Below the pieces are notes generated by a model. The model searched no databases. It had not been told where the DNA came from and was given only the letters and a program-made list of their open reading frames with translations. Below, in pieces: positions 10,601 through 22,929 of a stretch of 64,000 nt of DNA. Each line of letters opens with the position of its first letter. Positions within the stretch are counted from its first letter, which is position 1. Origin of the DNA: Pholiota molesta (lineage: Eukaryota > Basidiomycota > Agaricomycetes > Agaricales > Strophariaceae); NCBI GenBank assembly GCA_014925825.1, contig JACGCK010000181.1, positions 1-64,000 on the forward strand. Direction: 5' to 3'. The position numbers and the translations under genes are program-made.

Positions 10601-11129
10601 CCACTGTCAGAGCGCTTCAGGCCTTTATGGCCCCTCATCATCGCACTTTCCAGAAGGCTGTCTGTGTCGCCGCCAGGTGCTGCTGGTACCAAGTTTTCCG
10701 CTATCGCGGCGATTTCCCAACGATCCAGCGTCCATGGCTTCTCCTTGACAGCGATGCCCGCATCCCACACGCGTCTTTGTTCTATCATACAGTACGTATG
10801 CCTCTCGTAGACCTTTCGACGCTCATTCTGAGCTTTCTCATCAGAGGTACCTATTCTATCCGAAGGGCGAATTCTCTCCAATCTTTACTTCTGTTCTCTA
10901 CCGCCAACCAACCCCGTGCGTTCTCGCAAACTTCTGGCCGTCTTCTTTGCATCCTCCCCATCTCTGCGACGCATATCATGCTATATGGGCGCCCTGTGAT
11001 GCAGGATCGATCTCATTTGCCTGATCTCCAAGTTAGGATGCCTAAGGAACATTGCGGCAATTCTCGTGTTTTCCTCCTATCGAAAACGCGATCCATATCT
11101 CTGTTCGATTTCCTGTATGTGACGTTGTA
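7666..11129. repeat. NLR-array repeat unit A, proximal part (decayed)
   Basis: This segment is repeated, with divergence, at about 35990-38876 and 53559-56390. Shared landmarks are a very GC/CpG-rich block (7930-8300), the phrase GAAAACAATGATATT (8538), GAAGATTTCTT (9079), and GCACTTAGCACCATACTCGA (9369). A GTC microsatellite lies near 9187-9203. Around 10000-10310 a plus-strand frame encodes an acidic Asp/Glu/Lys-rich stretch ending ARRSISFVNGGLLQ. Its antisense encodes a hydrophobic stretch. Both frames break in other copies. No intact gene is recognised. TCTGC at 7698-7702 is the empty counterpart of the retrotransposon target site in unit D. Confidence 0.75.
10600..10881 (+). pseudogene. 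remnant of a recurring unknown gene ('WHMDP...FYR' exon), copy A
   Basis: This decayed plus-strand coding stretch occurs about five times in the window: here and near 19680-19930, 38210-38480, 46980-47290 and 55890-56150. In the better-kept copies it reads LSGWHMDPA, then IQRPWLLFD, then an FYR-K/T phrase. A conserved intron-like segment starting GTACGTATGCC and ending CAG follows, and then KYL-S/F-P-K-GEFSP. Each copy carries stops or frameshifts. The retained splice signals and shared frame point to a once-functional intron-containing gene of unknown family. Confidence 0.5.
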
Positions 11130-11773
11130 ATTATCAGTCTGGGGACGAAACGTCGCGTAGGCGATGAGGCCGCGCAAGCTGATCAGCCATAATAATGGCT
11201 CCTTGGACGCCTGCAGGAATTCCAGTTCCTACTTTTTGTCTCCTGCTAAACTTCTTGCGTGCCTGCGGTGATGCCAACTTCGTCACGGTCCCGCGACATG
11301 TTATGGTCACGGACTGTTTCAGCGCGACGCAAAATTCGTTCCTGATGTCACAATTTCGTGTACATCGTTCCTCTGCCGATATCCACGCGCCCCTCTAGTG
11401 CATTGGCCACGCAGTCGGGTAGTGTGGGTGGCCGTAGCGAGGCGATTGGCCGAACCCATGGCCCGTCACGGTAGGGGCGCCAGAGTGCTCTTCTATTCCT
11501 CTTCTCTTCTCTGCTCCTGCTCGATGTTTTGGACACCCGTAGTCATCCCATCCTTATGCTGTCTTGATATTCTACTTATTGGACCTCAACGTTTCAGCGT
11601 TTCAGCGCGACACCCATGCTTCTGTAAATCCTCGTTTCCCACATCTGCGATCAATTTCGCCTATGTCGTGCATCCTTCAGTGCTAATGACCTCGCCCGCG
11701 TATGGATGGTCGACGTCTAGGGCCCCCCACGACTCATGTCCAGGCGTTACGCGCCTCATGATCATTGGCCGAC
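11130..11773. repeat. near-identical patch shared with 38877-39514
   Basis: From CAGTCTGGGGACGAAACGTC to GCGCCTCATGATCATT this roughly 640-bp stretch matches 38877-39514 with only a handful of differences. Sequence on both sides of the patch is clearly more diverged between the same two units. No coding function is recognised. The patchy identity is best explained by recent gene conversion or exchange. Confidence 0.75.
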
Positions 11774-13382
11774 TGACTCCTCCCGCTCCATCCTCCAATA
11801 TAACAAACCCAGAATCTATGCCGAAGTCCATGTTTCCGACGCTCTCTAGGGATCCAGTACTCGCATCACCGAAAGCATGGGACCCTTGTCGGATTATGGG
11901 TGCGATGTGGATGAGGCAGCCTCGGTGCCTCGGTATCGGCATGTTCGACCGAAGAGCTGCTGCCAGTTCGATATCGTCTCCGATCCCAATCTCGACCCTC
12001 GCCTGCCAGAACGAGCTCGATGCAAGTGACCGACGATGTCTCTATACCCGCAACACCCGCTACTCCGAAGGCAATTCACTTCGACTTGATTTCTCTGCTC
12101 TCACCACACCTCCAGCAGCTGTCACCAGCGGCAATAGGCTCGATCTCTATGGATGTTCAGCCTCTTGTACTTTAGAGCGAAGTAAGTACCTGTATATATG
12201 CTGTTATGCGGCCAGAAACTGATCCTAAGTCCTAGTCCATCAGCACTTACCGATAAATTCGCAGGGAAAGTGGTATAACCGCAAGGTCAGCGGTATCTTG
12301 TGAGTTACTGTGGTTGAGCTTTACCGTATGTATGCTTATGCGACTGTGATGTGCGATGGCGCTCGGGTAAATGGACGACCTTCAAACTGTCTGTATCCCG
12401 TGCTCCCTCTGCATACGGATTTACAACGTCCCAATCTCAGATATCACGACGTCGACACATAGCACGCGTTTGATGGGATATCGTAGATGCTTCAACGCTC
12501 TATTCTCTCTAGCCTCTTATTTCTCCTCCCTTCAGGCATAGACGAGTGTCGTAAGTGCTTTGTGAACGAGATCTCGCCCATCTAAGCTCATCCCTCGTGT
12601 TCTGTTCAGGATTCGCCACCCTCAACCTCCACTGTACTGGAGGACATGCGGGTTGTCCGACTGCGCCAGCATTGTTCATTGATTATTCATGACATTCTAA
12701 AGGTACAACCTCGTACGTTTCCATTTTCAATCCAGCATTGTATCTTCTTACGCAGCCCTAGCTAAGAAACGATGGCAGGTAGTGATCTGCGTGCCACGTC
12801 GGGTTGAGTACCCAGCTATGCAAGAGCAGCACAGACTAAGGAGTGGGGTAATATCGCGCACACAATAACTCGCTTGGTTTGAGACGACGAAGTGGCGACC
12901 TTACCGTCACATTGACATTCAATTCCTATGATACGTAGACACCTGTTTCATCGCGCTTGATGTAGAAGCTAATACGACAGTAATTTATCATCGACGTATA
13001 CTTTGATCTACCAAGCTCCATGTACGTAGAATATACTAATAAAGTTGGAATTACATTTTCGTTGAAGGTTTCCTTTGCGAGAGCGACTGTATGTAATTTG
13101 CATGATGATCATGAACCTCACTTCTTCACTAGGATTTTTATTCACCTCCGTGAAGCCATGTTGCCTTCGAATTCGAACAGTAATCAAGGAGGTCGATTTC
13201 GATTTCTCCGACACCTTGTTCTTTACATTATTGAGAGTGATTTGGTTGCGGTTTTGTGCGCCATCGCGAAAGGCGCGGAGAGAAGTGAAACTTCCAGCAA
13301 TTCCCTCGCTAGCATACTCATATAATGAAATGTCCATATCCAATCACGTTCACACCAAGTACAGAAAAACACGTAGCTACAA
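11774..13382. repeat. NLR-array repeat unit A, distal part and NLR1 3' flank
   Basis: Homologous, with divergence, to 24381-26186, 40800-42459 and 60030-61753. Landmarks include ATGCAAGTGACCGACGATGT (12020), TCGTAAGTGCTTTGTGAACG (12549), GGGTTGAGTACCCAGCTATG and, next to each NLR stop codon, ACGTAGCTACA-TTATTCCTTCAA. The last few hundred bases probably hold the NLR1 3' UTR. No intact gene is seen. Confidence 0.65.
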
Positions 13383-16300
13383 TTATTCCTTCAAAGTGCG
13401 AGCCTCACGCACACTCTCCATGAGCTCCTCCGCCTCCCTGAATGCTTCCTCTGCATCCTCGGCCCTCTCCAGCATCTCGTACGCCTCGCCGAGTCGCTTG
13501 AGGTCGGTTGCCTGCTCGGAGACCCACTGCGCCTTGCGATGGAACTCGCGCGCTTCCTTGAATTTGTCGATTGCGAGATCGACGTGGCCTCGTTTCGCGT
13601 GGAGGGTGCCCATGCTGCGAAGGATGTTGCCTTGCTGATACGAGAATGGATGTTCCCTGCCATCTTTGGATTTACCCATTGCTGCATTTAAGGAAGCCTG
13701 TGCGTCTTCGAGCTCTCCTTTGACGATGTAGAGGTCCCCAAGGACCCAGAGACGGTGTATTTCAATGGAATTCCAGGAGCCAAGATCTGGGATAGAATTA
13801 AGCGCTCGCTCCGCTTCGTCCAGTCGATTGGTCTTGAAGTATACAGTCCCTAGATGTCCGAGAACCTCGGCCTGCCGGTCTTTGCGATCAAATCTTCGGA
13901 AGCGCTGGAGTGTGTCATCTAAAATGGGTTCGGCCTTGTCGAGGCGATTGCCGCAGATATAGATCCATCCAAGCATTGTCAAAGTGGTGCCTACATTGAC
14001 CACATCCAACTCCACCTTGGAGGATGCTGTGAGCAGTGCCTCTGCCGCAGACAGCATGTCGGATCGGATGTAAACCTCCGCAAGGTCATTGATGGCATTG
14101 AGCTGGTTAATGGCAGCATTCTGCTGCTGGTGTATTATACGGGCCTGCTTGAGAGCCTGCCTGGCTTCTGGAACCCTATCCAGTGTAAGATATGTCCGGC
14201 CCAGTGACCACAGTGCATTTCCCTCCCCAACGGCATCATTTGCTTGTTTTGCTGTGTTTAATGCTTTAGTGGCATATTTCTCGGCTTCGACTAGATTACC
14301 GCAGTCGAAGTGGAGATAAGATAGGCTTCGAGCAACATTTGCTTGTCCTAGAAGATCTGAGATCTGCTGGTAGGCCTCCAGTGCATCCGATAAAGTAGCC
14401 CGTGCCTCCGTAAATCGGCCCTGATGCTTGTACAACCCCCCAAGCCCTTTGCGAACATGTGCTTGTCCCTGCTTGTTGCCAGTTTTGGTATAGAGTTTAA
14501 GGCTCGTTTGGAATGCAACTTCTGATTGGTTGAGCTGCCCCAAATGATAAAGCATGGTACCAGAGCATTTTAATGCCTCTGCCTCCCAATTCACATCTTT
14601 TGCTTGCTTGAAGAGTGTGGCAGCCTCTCTAAAGGAAGTTTCGGCCTTTGTATGTTGGCCTTCAGTGTTATACAACCAACCAAGTGACACAAGACATCTG
14701 CCATGTGGGATAGGGAAATTGACTGAATTTTGGAGGGCCATTTGAATGGTATCCTGGGATAGGTATCCAATGTAGATAGACCAGATGGTAAGATAGGAAG
14801 TGGCATATATGAGGCTAGTGATGTCCTGGGAGTAGCCAACTTTCAATACTCTCTGAAAGAGTGAATGGATATTCTGGATTTCTGGAACAACTTGGGCATA
14901 TGATACTGCATTGTCGCGGTTGTCACGAGCCTTTAGCATAATACTAATGTAATAATCAACAACTTTTTCAAGCACCAGCAAGATCTCTGAGTAAAGAAAA
15001 CTGAGAGAAAAGAGTCGAATAGGTGAGAGCATTTGGATTCGGGGAGATGAGATAGCTTCATTCGGCTTGATCAATGCGACCGCTCGCAGTGTTTGTACCG
15101 CCTTGTGGATATTATTTATACCGAGATATTCTCCCAGTTGTTCGAGAGCAGCAAAAGGAAAGCCATCCGGAAGTAGAGATAGAGCAGCAAGAAGAGCAAT
15201 GGCGCCGGGATCCTTTTTCATCCGAGGGCTATAGACTGATAATGCTATTGACGCGTTGAGATTCGACTCCCGGTCATCACCACCATTCTCAACAATCTTT
15301 GTCTCTTGTTTCAACCATCGAGTCCACAATGAACGTGAGGTTTCGCCGTCTCGAAGGAGGTTGGATATCAAGGTGATCGCCAACGGAATACCATCGACAG
15401 CATCGAGAAGATTCTGGGTGGGTTCGTCGATGATATGATCCGGTCCGCAGATGGTCTGTACGATTTCCCGCGCGCTCTCTGACGATACAGTGGATAGAGG
15501 TGGGAGAAGAGGATGTGACCACGCGACTTTCGAGGGCCTTTGCGTACCCCGGGTGGTGATGATGAGGGATAGTTTGGAAATGTCGGCGATGGATGCCAGA
15601 AATTCTTCGACCTTGGTGCGAGTGGCAGATGGCTCCCACGGCGTTTCGAAGTTATCGAGGCAGAGCAAGGTAGTAGATGTCTCTAGCCTGTGCCGGATAG
15701 ATGCGAGCATGGCGGTCGGCGAAGCTTTGATATCGAGCATACCGCCAATACCCAGGAGCAGTGTTTCGACATCAGTGAAAGGCTCGCAGGACAAGAAGTA
15801 GCGCAACTTGTAGCGCTCGGCGATCTTGGGATTGTGGAGGATTGTATGCGCTAGTGTGGTCTTTCCGAATCCACCGCCGCCTAAGATCGCAATTCGAGAG
15901 GGTTCGTCACCGAGGAGGATATCAAGGGCGATCTTCAGTTGCTCGTCGCGCTCAACCATTAGGTGAGGTCTTGGAGGCAGAACGTGCGTAGTCTCATCGG
16001 AGACTTGCTGGGCGCTGAGTGTGGGTTTGTAAGGGTAAAATCAATACAGAAGAAAAAGACGTACATAGTCTCAGACGTTTCGGCTTGAACCTTGTTAGAC
16101 GATGCTGCCTGCTCGGTTCTGATGTTGATGAGGATTCTCTGTCACGCAATTAGATTATGAAGTTATTTGGACGACCATCGACTATGTACACACCAGCATG
16201 AGCTCGAGATTGAATTCATCCAATCGTCGTGCCGTTTCGTTCAATTCATCCACCCCACGGTTCAATAGCTTGTCCCATCGATTTCGTCTTTGGTGTCTCT

Positions 16301-16814
16301 CCAGCTTATCCAGGGCAGCACGGAGCTCGCTAGGAGGTTTATGAATATTCTGAGTGCTTTATTTGTTCACATAGTCACGACGCACCTTCTGTACCCTTCC
16401 AAGCTATCCTCCAGTTGGCTCAACCTCTCCTTGGCGTCTGAGTTCGCAATAGCTGCGATTTCATCGCAGATGGATTTTGATCTACGGAGTACTTTGTCTA
16501 TGATTTGGTGGCAGAGCGTCTCGTTCGCTTTGATTTCCTGGAAATATGGTTGGTATACGTCGATTGAGACCATACAAAGACCATAATATAAGAGGGCCGC
16601 CACTTACATTCCTAATTGTGAGGAACTGCTGGATGACCTTGGCCACCGCGCCAACGTATGGGAAATTGGCCAACACACCGCTCATGTCATCCGCGATGGT
16701 GAGCAAAGTTTTCGACAGCTCGAGAGTAGTGTCGACAACATTGCTTGTTGGATTTGGAGGTCGTTCGGGGGGAGTACAGATTTTGGCAAAAAAATTCCTC
16801 ACAGCTGAAAGCAT
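13383..16814 (-). CDS. NLR1: MLKL-like helical N-terminus, NB-ARC, TPR immune-receptor-type protein
   Basis: Encodes an NLR-type STAND ATPase. Exons, minus order: 16814-16608, 16537-16386, 16329-16194, 16138-16065, 16014-13383, totalling 3201 nt (1066 residues). Residues about 20-200 form a helical N-terminal domain (TLELSKTLLTIADDMSGV; ETLCHQIIDKVLRRSKSI; ELNETARRLDEFNLEL) like the MLKL-type four-helix bundle of fungal NLRs. NB-ARC follows: P-loop GGGGFGKTT (Lys about 241), Walker B LLCLDNFETPW (Asp about 310), sensor-type LIITTRG and GLPL-like DGIPLAI. From about residue 560 a TPR array runs to the end. The start ATG aligns with NLR2; an upstream in-frame ATG lies at 16850. It presumably senses ligands through the TPRs and triggers cell death through the N-terminus. 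Function is inferred from architecture. Confidence 0.9.
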
Positions 16815-17100
16815 TGTGCGACTAGGTATGTTTGTGGTCGGAAGAAACACTCGAGGTGATGTATTCAGACGACATGTTGCATGTTACATACATGTGGTCG
16901 CCACAGCCTGTGCCCGTGCAGGCAGCAGTGCGGAGATAAAAATAAAACGGCGTACATAACCTCCCAAGCGCGAAAATAAACCTTTCCCTTCCCAGGAACC
17001 GCAATCCACTGATATCCATCCTTCTGAACGTTCAGGCTTTCTTCGCCCCCTCCTTTTCGTTGCCCGCCTCCACCGCCTCGTCATTCTACCTCCCTCCCTC
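16815..17100 (-). promoter_or_regulatory. NLR1 upstream region, conserved with NLR2
   Basis: The sequence just upstream of the NLR1 start (GACTAGGTATGTTTGTGGT, then CTCGAGGTGATGTATTCAGA, then GGTCGCCACAGCC) is conserved at 29620-29710 upstream of NLR2. It probably contains the shared promoter and 5' UTR. No core promoter element can be fixed from sequence alone. Confidence 0.5.
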
Positions 17101-19020
17101 CGCTCTTCATCCTGCTAATCAGTGCCACCTCTAAGATCTATGTCGCCGGCACTTACTACCGCTCGCCCTCAGCCCTGCACTTACAACCTTTGAAAATTTC
17201 TACGAATTGACGCGCATATCACATCAGGAGCGTCAGATATATTGCTTACAAGGAGAAAGAAGTCACACACCGATACGACAGAAATCAAAAGAAGCCAAGT
17301 CTTGATGAACGTCAGACATGATGCACGACCGCTCATGAACGTTGCATGAACGTTGCATTTGCGTTGCATCAAGTTTGAACAACTCGCAGAGGAGATCAAT
17401 CACGGCCCGAGCTTCCGGAGCCGGGTCGCACCACAGCCGACTGCACTTTGTCACTCTCTGTTCACTCACTTTCTCCCGCCCACTCTGGTCGACCAGTACG
17501 TCTGCGGTATCTATATACCACCTAGTATGTGATACACTATTGTGCCCTCTACGTCCCTAATCGACTTTCCCTGTTGCCAGCCATGACACTCTGATATAAG
17601 TAGACACGCCCGGTCTCCTCGATGCAGACGATGTCGACAGACATGGCAATGTCCTCAGTGCGCTTTCGTCTGGGTTGGAGTACTGCCGACATGCCTGAGC
17701 GATGCCTCCTACGTCGCTCTCATCACCATCCCGCATCCGCTCCAACTTCCTTTTCACTCTGCTTTCTCTCCCCCCCCTGCGCGCTCAACACACTCCAGCG
17801 ACGCGCGCCCGTTTGATTGCGTCCTAGACGGGGGCCATCATGACTGGTGTGCTGGGTTTTCCTGCGACTAGCCGAAGCCAACCTCCTCCACGGTGGACCT
17901 GCCCTTCAGCCTTGGGCTCCGTTTTCCGAGACGGAGTCGCATGACGCGGTGAAGGCGATGATGGTAGATTGCGAACACAAGGACGAGGGAGGGGGAAACG
18001 AAGGATGACATGAGGAGGAGAATATGTACGCAATTGAAGGCATTCCCAGCGCGACATAAACCCATCCCATTCTTCTTGCTCTTTGAGTGACTCTGAAACA
18101 ACCCGTCCCTCCCAACGTACCCCACCTCTTCCGAGCCTCGTCGTGCTCAAACGCCGACACCACGTTCTTATCAATGGGTTTCTTCCCCGGTCGTCAGCCG
18201 TCCATGACTATGCTGTCGCCGCGGCCACTGCACGGTCTACGCCACGTCTACAACGCGGCTCATATTCTATTGCAGGTCCTGTACCTTAGAGGTCACTGTA
18301 ATTCACAGCGAGAATACGCCAGTACAAACCTGCGCAAATGCGTGCGTGAGCCTCCGTTACTGCACGCAAGCGTGCTTGGTGGGAAGGATGAATACACACC
18401 ACAAGCGGCGAGCAGCCACGGGGAGCCAGAGGGGATACGTGTTGTGCATATTTTGAATTTGGTTACAGACTACTGGGACGCGGCTGGTATCTCTTCTTAC
18501 TGATATCAATTTCCTCTAGCCATTGCTTTCTGCTACGCGCGCCGCTTTCGATGCCTCTTGACCTCAACGCTGATGTCCAAGCGCGGACCCGGACACTACT
18601 TCTTTTCCACAGAGCGCCTATCCAATCACGCGGCGCATGATGCTGAAGAGTCTTCGTCGCCGCATCGCGAATCGGTGGTATTGTTTGCACGATGTCGGTC
18701 GCTGTGAATTTGAGGATGTCGATGTGATTTGAACTCAACACAGCGTCGGCTGGACACTCTTATTCTGCGCTTGGCTGCACACCGTGTATATTCATGCATC
18801 TTACAAGCCTGCTACGTCGAATATTGTGCATTTCGTATGTAATCTAACCACAGCACGTACGGTGCATCGCAATCTCCGTTGCGAGTGACAAATGTCACCG
18901 ATTATGCGTGTGGTATCTTTACATACCTGTCATTTTTGGAGAAAGAGGAATAATATGCGCTGGGATGATATGTGCCGAATCGCCGATCTTGGCGGAGGAT
19001 TGTTTGGAGGGTGTTAACCT
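17101..19020. other. decayed spacer with first copy of the 'ASYVDHWRHH' remnant
   Basis: No intact gene. About 17330-17780 is similar to 20040-20430 and 33660-34010 (GATCACGGCCCG, then CGGAGCCG, then an intron-like GTATGTGAT-CAG segment). A 12-bp tandem motif (GAACGTTGCAT-type) lies at 17334-17370. A minus-strand open stretch at 18463-18741 (VQTIPPIRDAATKTLQHH) reads like coding sequence but has no support and no recognised family. Confidence 0.4.
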
Positions 19021-19960
19021 ATGTTAACCCGTCTGTGCTTCGCAAACGGATAAGCGCTCGAGCGGTGACGCCGGACCGGCGACATTGCGCACGGACGCCA
19101 TTTCGTCTGCGGCCAATCACAGTGCTCTCAACTTGTCTTTGTCCATCCATCCTGGCTGATACTCACACCCACGTTAACTCCCTCACGATGTCTCGGCTGG
19201 AGTGCCACCATACGGTATGCACGCTTTTCTTCTTCCTTTCCGTTGCATCCCGCTCACGTTCTGCGTCAGGGTGAACACGACGACAGCCTTTCTCTGCAAT
19301 TCCTCCCTTCCATCCGAGCTCTTTGCTCCATCCGTGCTGTCCTCGCTCCTTTCACATCGCCCACAGCATGATCAAGGCCGCTCCGCTCTTTATGCCTCGC
19401 TCATATCGCGCGACCTGTCGAATGCTGCTCATGGAGAAAGAAGCGAATGAGCAGGCGATAACGCTTATACGATGGATAATGGGTACGGAGATGACGTCGA
19501 GGTCGGCGCTGGTCATAATGTACGATTCTATCTTCGTTTCCCTCTTCGCACCTCTTTCTGATCAGCACCCCCTCTGCACCGCTCAGCCGCACACAAGTGC
19601 TTCAGCTCTATAGGATGTCAAAGTCGTAATGCACTCCAGGACCTCAATGCCATATTTTTCGGTCCTCTTTCCCCTACTTATTGTCACTGACAGGCTGCGT
19701 CAGGCCGCTATACTTCCTCGGCATCGCACTCTCTGGATGGTATATAGACCCTGCGTCAGGCATTGCTGTTGTTGCATTCTACACCATTCCCCAACGTTCC
19801 AATGCCTGTGACTTTTCCTTTGGCGGCGCCGCTCACGTCCATACTTCTCGGTTCTATCATACAGTACGTATTCCTTGCGCAATTTCTTTTGACGTGCCCA
19901 TTCTGACCTATCTCGTCAGAACTTGGACCCATCCTATCTAAAACACGAGTTTCCGAGGAA
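19021..19960. repeat. decayed repeat block shared with 46320-47290
   Basis: Shares with 46320-47290 a succession of segments: GCTGATACTC-CAC, the TTTTCTTCTTCCTTTC stretch, CGCGCGACCTGTCGAATG and ACGATGGATAATGGGTACGGA. It ends in the 'WHMDP...FYR' remnant (19680-19930) with the conserved intron-like GTACGTAT-CAG segment. Stops interrupt every frame. Confidence 0.6.
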
Positions 19961-22929
19961 GCAACATAGCTCGTACGATAGAAACAGAAGGGCAGTGATG
20001 AACTATGTGCAAGACGAAGTGCCATGCGCCAAGCCTCGATGACAGGAACGCAAAACATGGACGTTGCATGAACGCACCCGGAGTAGAGATCGATCACGAT
20101 CCGACCTTCCGCAGCCGGGTCGCACCACAAGGAGGACAGCCGACCGCACTTCGTCACTTGCCACTCTGGTCGACCAGTACATATGCAATCTTTACGTCCA
20201 CGTGGTATGTGATACCCCATTGTACTGTCTACGTCCCTAATCGACTTTCCCCCTTCCCAGCCATGGCTCTGATATAGACATACTGTGGACAGACACAGCG
20301 ACATTGCTTTCCGAGTGTGTAGTGTCTGGCAGCGGAATGCTGCCCACGTGCATGTACTGGATAAACGTTGCCTCCTACGTCGATCACTGGCGTCACCATC
20401 TCGCATCTACATCCTGCCTGTGTAGTCGCATGTTGGCCGCTTCTACTACATCCGCCGTATCCTCGCCCATCCAGGACATGTTGGGCACACTGGCCCGAAT
20501 ACTTCAGCCCCTCCTTCAAGGCGATGCAGATACCTCTTACCTGCATCATCGTCGCGAACAAGCAACGCTGCTTGCTACTTGTACCTCTCGATGGACGTCG
20601 CCTTCGTCAAGATTCATATCGTCGCCTTCGACTCTCGAAGTTGATGCCGGGTGGCGCAATAGAGGATATATGATAGCAATGATTGATAGATTATAGCACG
20701 GGAGAAGTCAGCATTCGCCTTCGTGTATGTTTTTGCCTTCCTTCTCTCGCATGAACATTGTTTAAATTTGCCTCGTTTCTTTTCTATCTAGTATCATCCC
20801 ACGCCGGCCTGATACCTCCTCGTCTCACTTCGCACACTATCTGCGCGCTCACTATCGTTGGCTGATCCCCCTGGCACTGGATCCCATACCGCGACTGCCC
20901 TCTTGACACAACTTCTTTCCGTCCCATCCATGTCGTAATATGCGGACGTTCCTATAAGTCCGAAATCGCATCTTTGGATTTTCTCTATCTCTCTCTTTGG
21001 CCCGCCAGATGGCGACGACAGCACCAACACTTCCTCTTTCCGGCCATATGATCGCCGCTCGTGCTCTCCTTGGTTTTCAGCGCGGCTCTAATTCTTCTGC
21101 AAAACTCGTTCCCTATGCCTTCTGAGTTCGCGTACGTGATGGCGCCTTCTCCGACTCCAACATTCATGTACTCATCAGCAACATCAACGTATAGGCCATA
21201 CATAGTCGGGTGGTATGGTGGTCGTATCGACACGATCTGAGCCCAAACCCATCTGGAACGCCGGCCTGCTTATCATTTCCTCCCTCTGCTCCTGGTCAAT
21301 ATTTTACGCGCGCTAGTGTGTCTTCATCCTCACATGCTATCGTAACCGAATGTTAATGTTCCAGCTCGACACCCCCTTCTTTCGCAGACCCTCGTTTCCG
21401 ACACTTCGCGGATGACTTCGCATTATTCAACGACAATGCCTCCGCCCATGTACGGACGGTCTACGTCAACTCAGGTGTATACGACCCCTCTGGCTCATGT
21501 GCAGGCATCGCACGCCTCATGGACCGACTTTCGCCTCAACCCACTCCGTCCTCCAGATATATGCGCCCAGAATCCATATGCTCTCTCTGGCAAATCCGGT
21601 ACTCGCATCACCGAAAGCATAAGACCTTTGCCAAATTATAGGGGGATAAGGCTGCTTCGACGCCTGGGTACTGCCTTGTTCAATAGAAAGCTCGTGCCTA
21701 TTCAATTGGGAACGACCTCCGTATTCCGATACAGTCCCCACCCTCGTCGCGCGCCGCTGAAGAATTGGCCGAGCTTGCACCACAGCGTATTCGCGCAGCG
21801 GCGCTCGTTCGACGCTGTCGGAGGCTTAGCATGTCTGCTGAGTGCTGGGCGATGGGACTGGATGTGGGTAGGGGTCGTTGGGCGTACTTATGGGGCTTGT
21901 CACTTGCGGAGGTTACAACTACTTATTTCTGAGCACGTTCTATTCAAGGAACGACTATTGTTAAATCCCTTTGGGAGCTACTATTTGGAAGTCAGTGATC
22001 CTGTGCGAGATGTGCTGTAAGTTTACAGAAGATGTGCACAATAGAAGTTCGTGAGCGAGATCGAGCAAGGTTCACAATGCGAGGACGCGCAGATGTGATT
22101 CCGGACCGGGAGATCCCGCAGCCGGAATGCGCCGCACACGTCTCCGTCTCTTCCCTCTCCCGCCATACTCATCTCGTCTCTGTGCTGAAGCGCTCTATTG
22201 TACCCTAGGAACCCCTTTCATCTGCACTTGCGGCCTTGCACTTGCACTACTCAGCACCTCCACAGCTCCTTCTACCGACAACGCCCCTCTCCCACCGCAC
22301 CTATGATGTGCTCTATGTCGTGATACGGCATCCACTCTCTAACGACGCGGACATGCTCAAGATTATTCCCGACCGAAGATATCACGGAATCGTTGTGCGA
22401 TGATCTCGCCGCCACCCACTTCATTTCTCGAGGCCTCTTTAATCATCGCTTGCCATCGCTTAGGTGACTTGACGCTCGTGTCTGGTCGTGTCCTAGAAAC
22501 TTTGCAAGCACCAAATCACAGCTTGCGACTAACGGTGTTCATGATGCGGCGGAGGATGTATCCCAGAAATGGTGGGAATTTCCAGAGGATATTGGGAAGA
22601 TGGATGATTCTCCGGCTTTGGTACCCAAGACCAGTCGAGGGGTCGAGGCGAAGGCTGCTGCCTGCCAGCATCTGCTGGCTAGTCTTTAACGACTGCGCCT
22701 CGAAATTGACGAGCCCTACTCGGTCTTCGTTGGGCCGATGCTTGGCTGTGTACAGCACTCGCACCGACGCCAATTCCTGTCCATCTATGGATTATTCATC
22801 TCTACGCTAGAGAGTGTGGTCTCCGTAGCTCGCTCGTTCGAGCGCTTTCCTACGTCATACGGTGGTACTGCCTTGGTCATGATTTCCATCTGCAATGGCC
22901 ATTTACGTGCGTCTACTACTATCGTCCTT
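19961..22929. other. decayed spacer of unit B with second 'ASYVDHWRHH' remnant
   Basis: Positions 20040-20430 repeat the block at 17330-17780. In plus frame they read GSGMLPTCMYW then ASYVDHWRHH. GTGATGAACTATGTGCAAGACG near 19995-20015 is the paralogous empty site of the TIR element inserted at 30009. From 20450 to 22900 no recognisable gene was found. Short open frames such as 21412-22020 lack continuity and family signals. Confidence 0.4.

Noticed and set aside
13383..15959. Reading the NLR frames as kinesin-light-chain or regulator-type TPR proteins starting at MVERD
   Set aside because: The conserved upstream exons with an MLKL-like helical domain join in phase in three paralogues, so the proteins start about 204-210 residues earlier.
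18463..18741. Minus-strand 92-codon frame as a gene
   Set aside because: It reads partly like protein but is isolated, lacks flanking exons and has no family match I can state.
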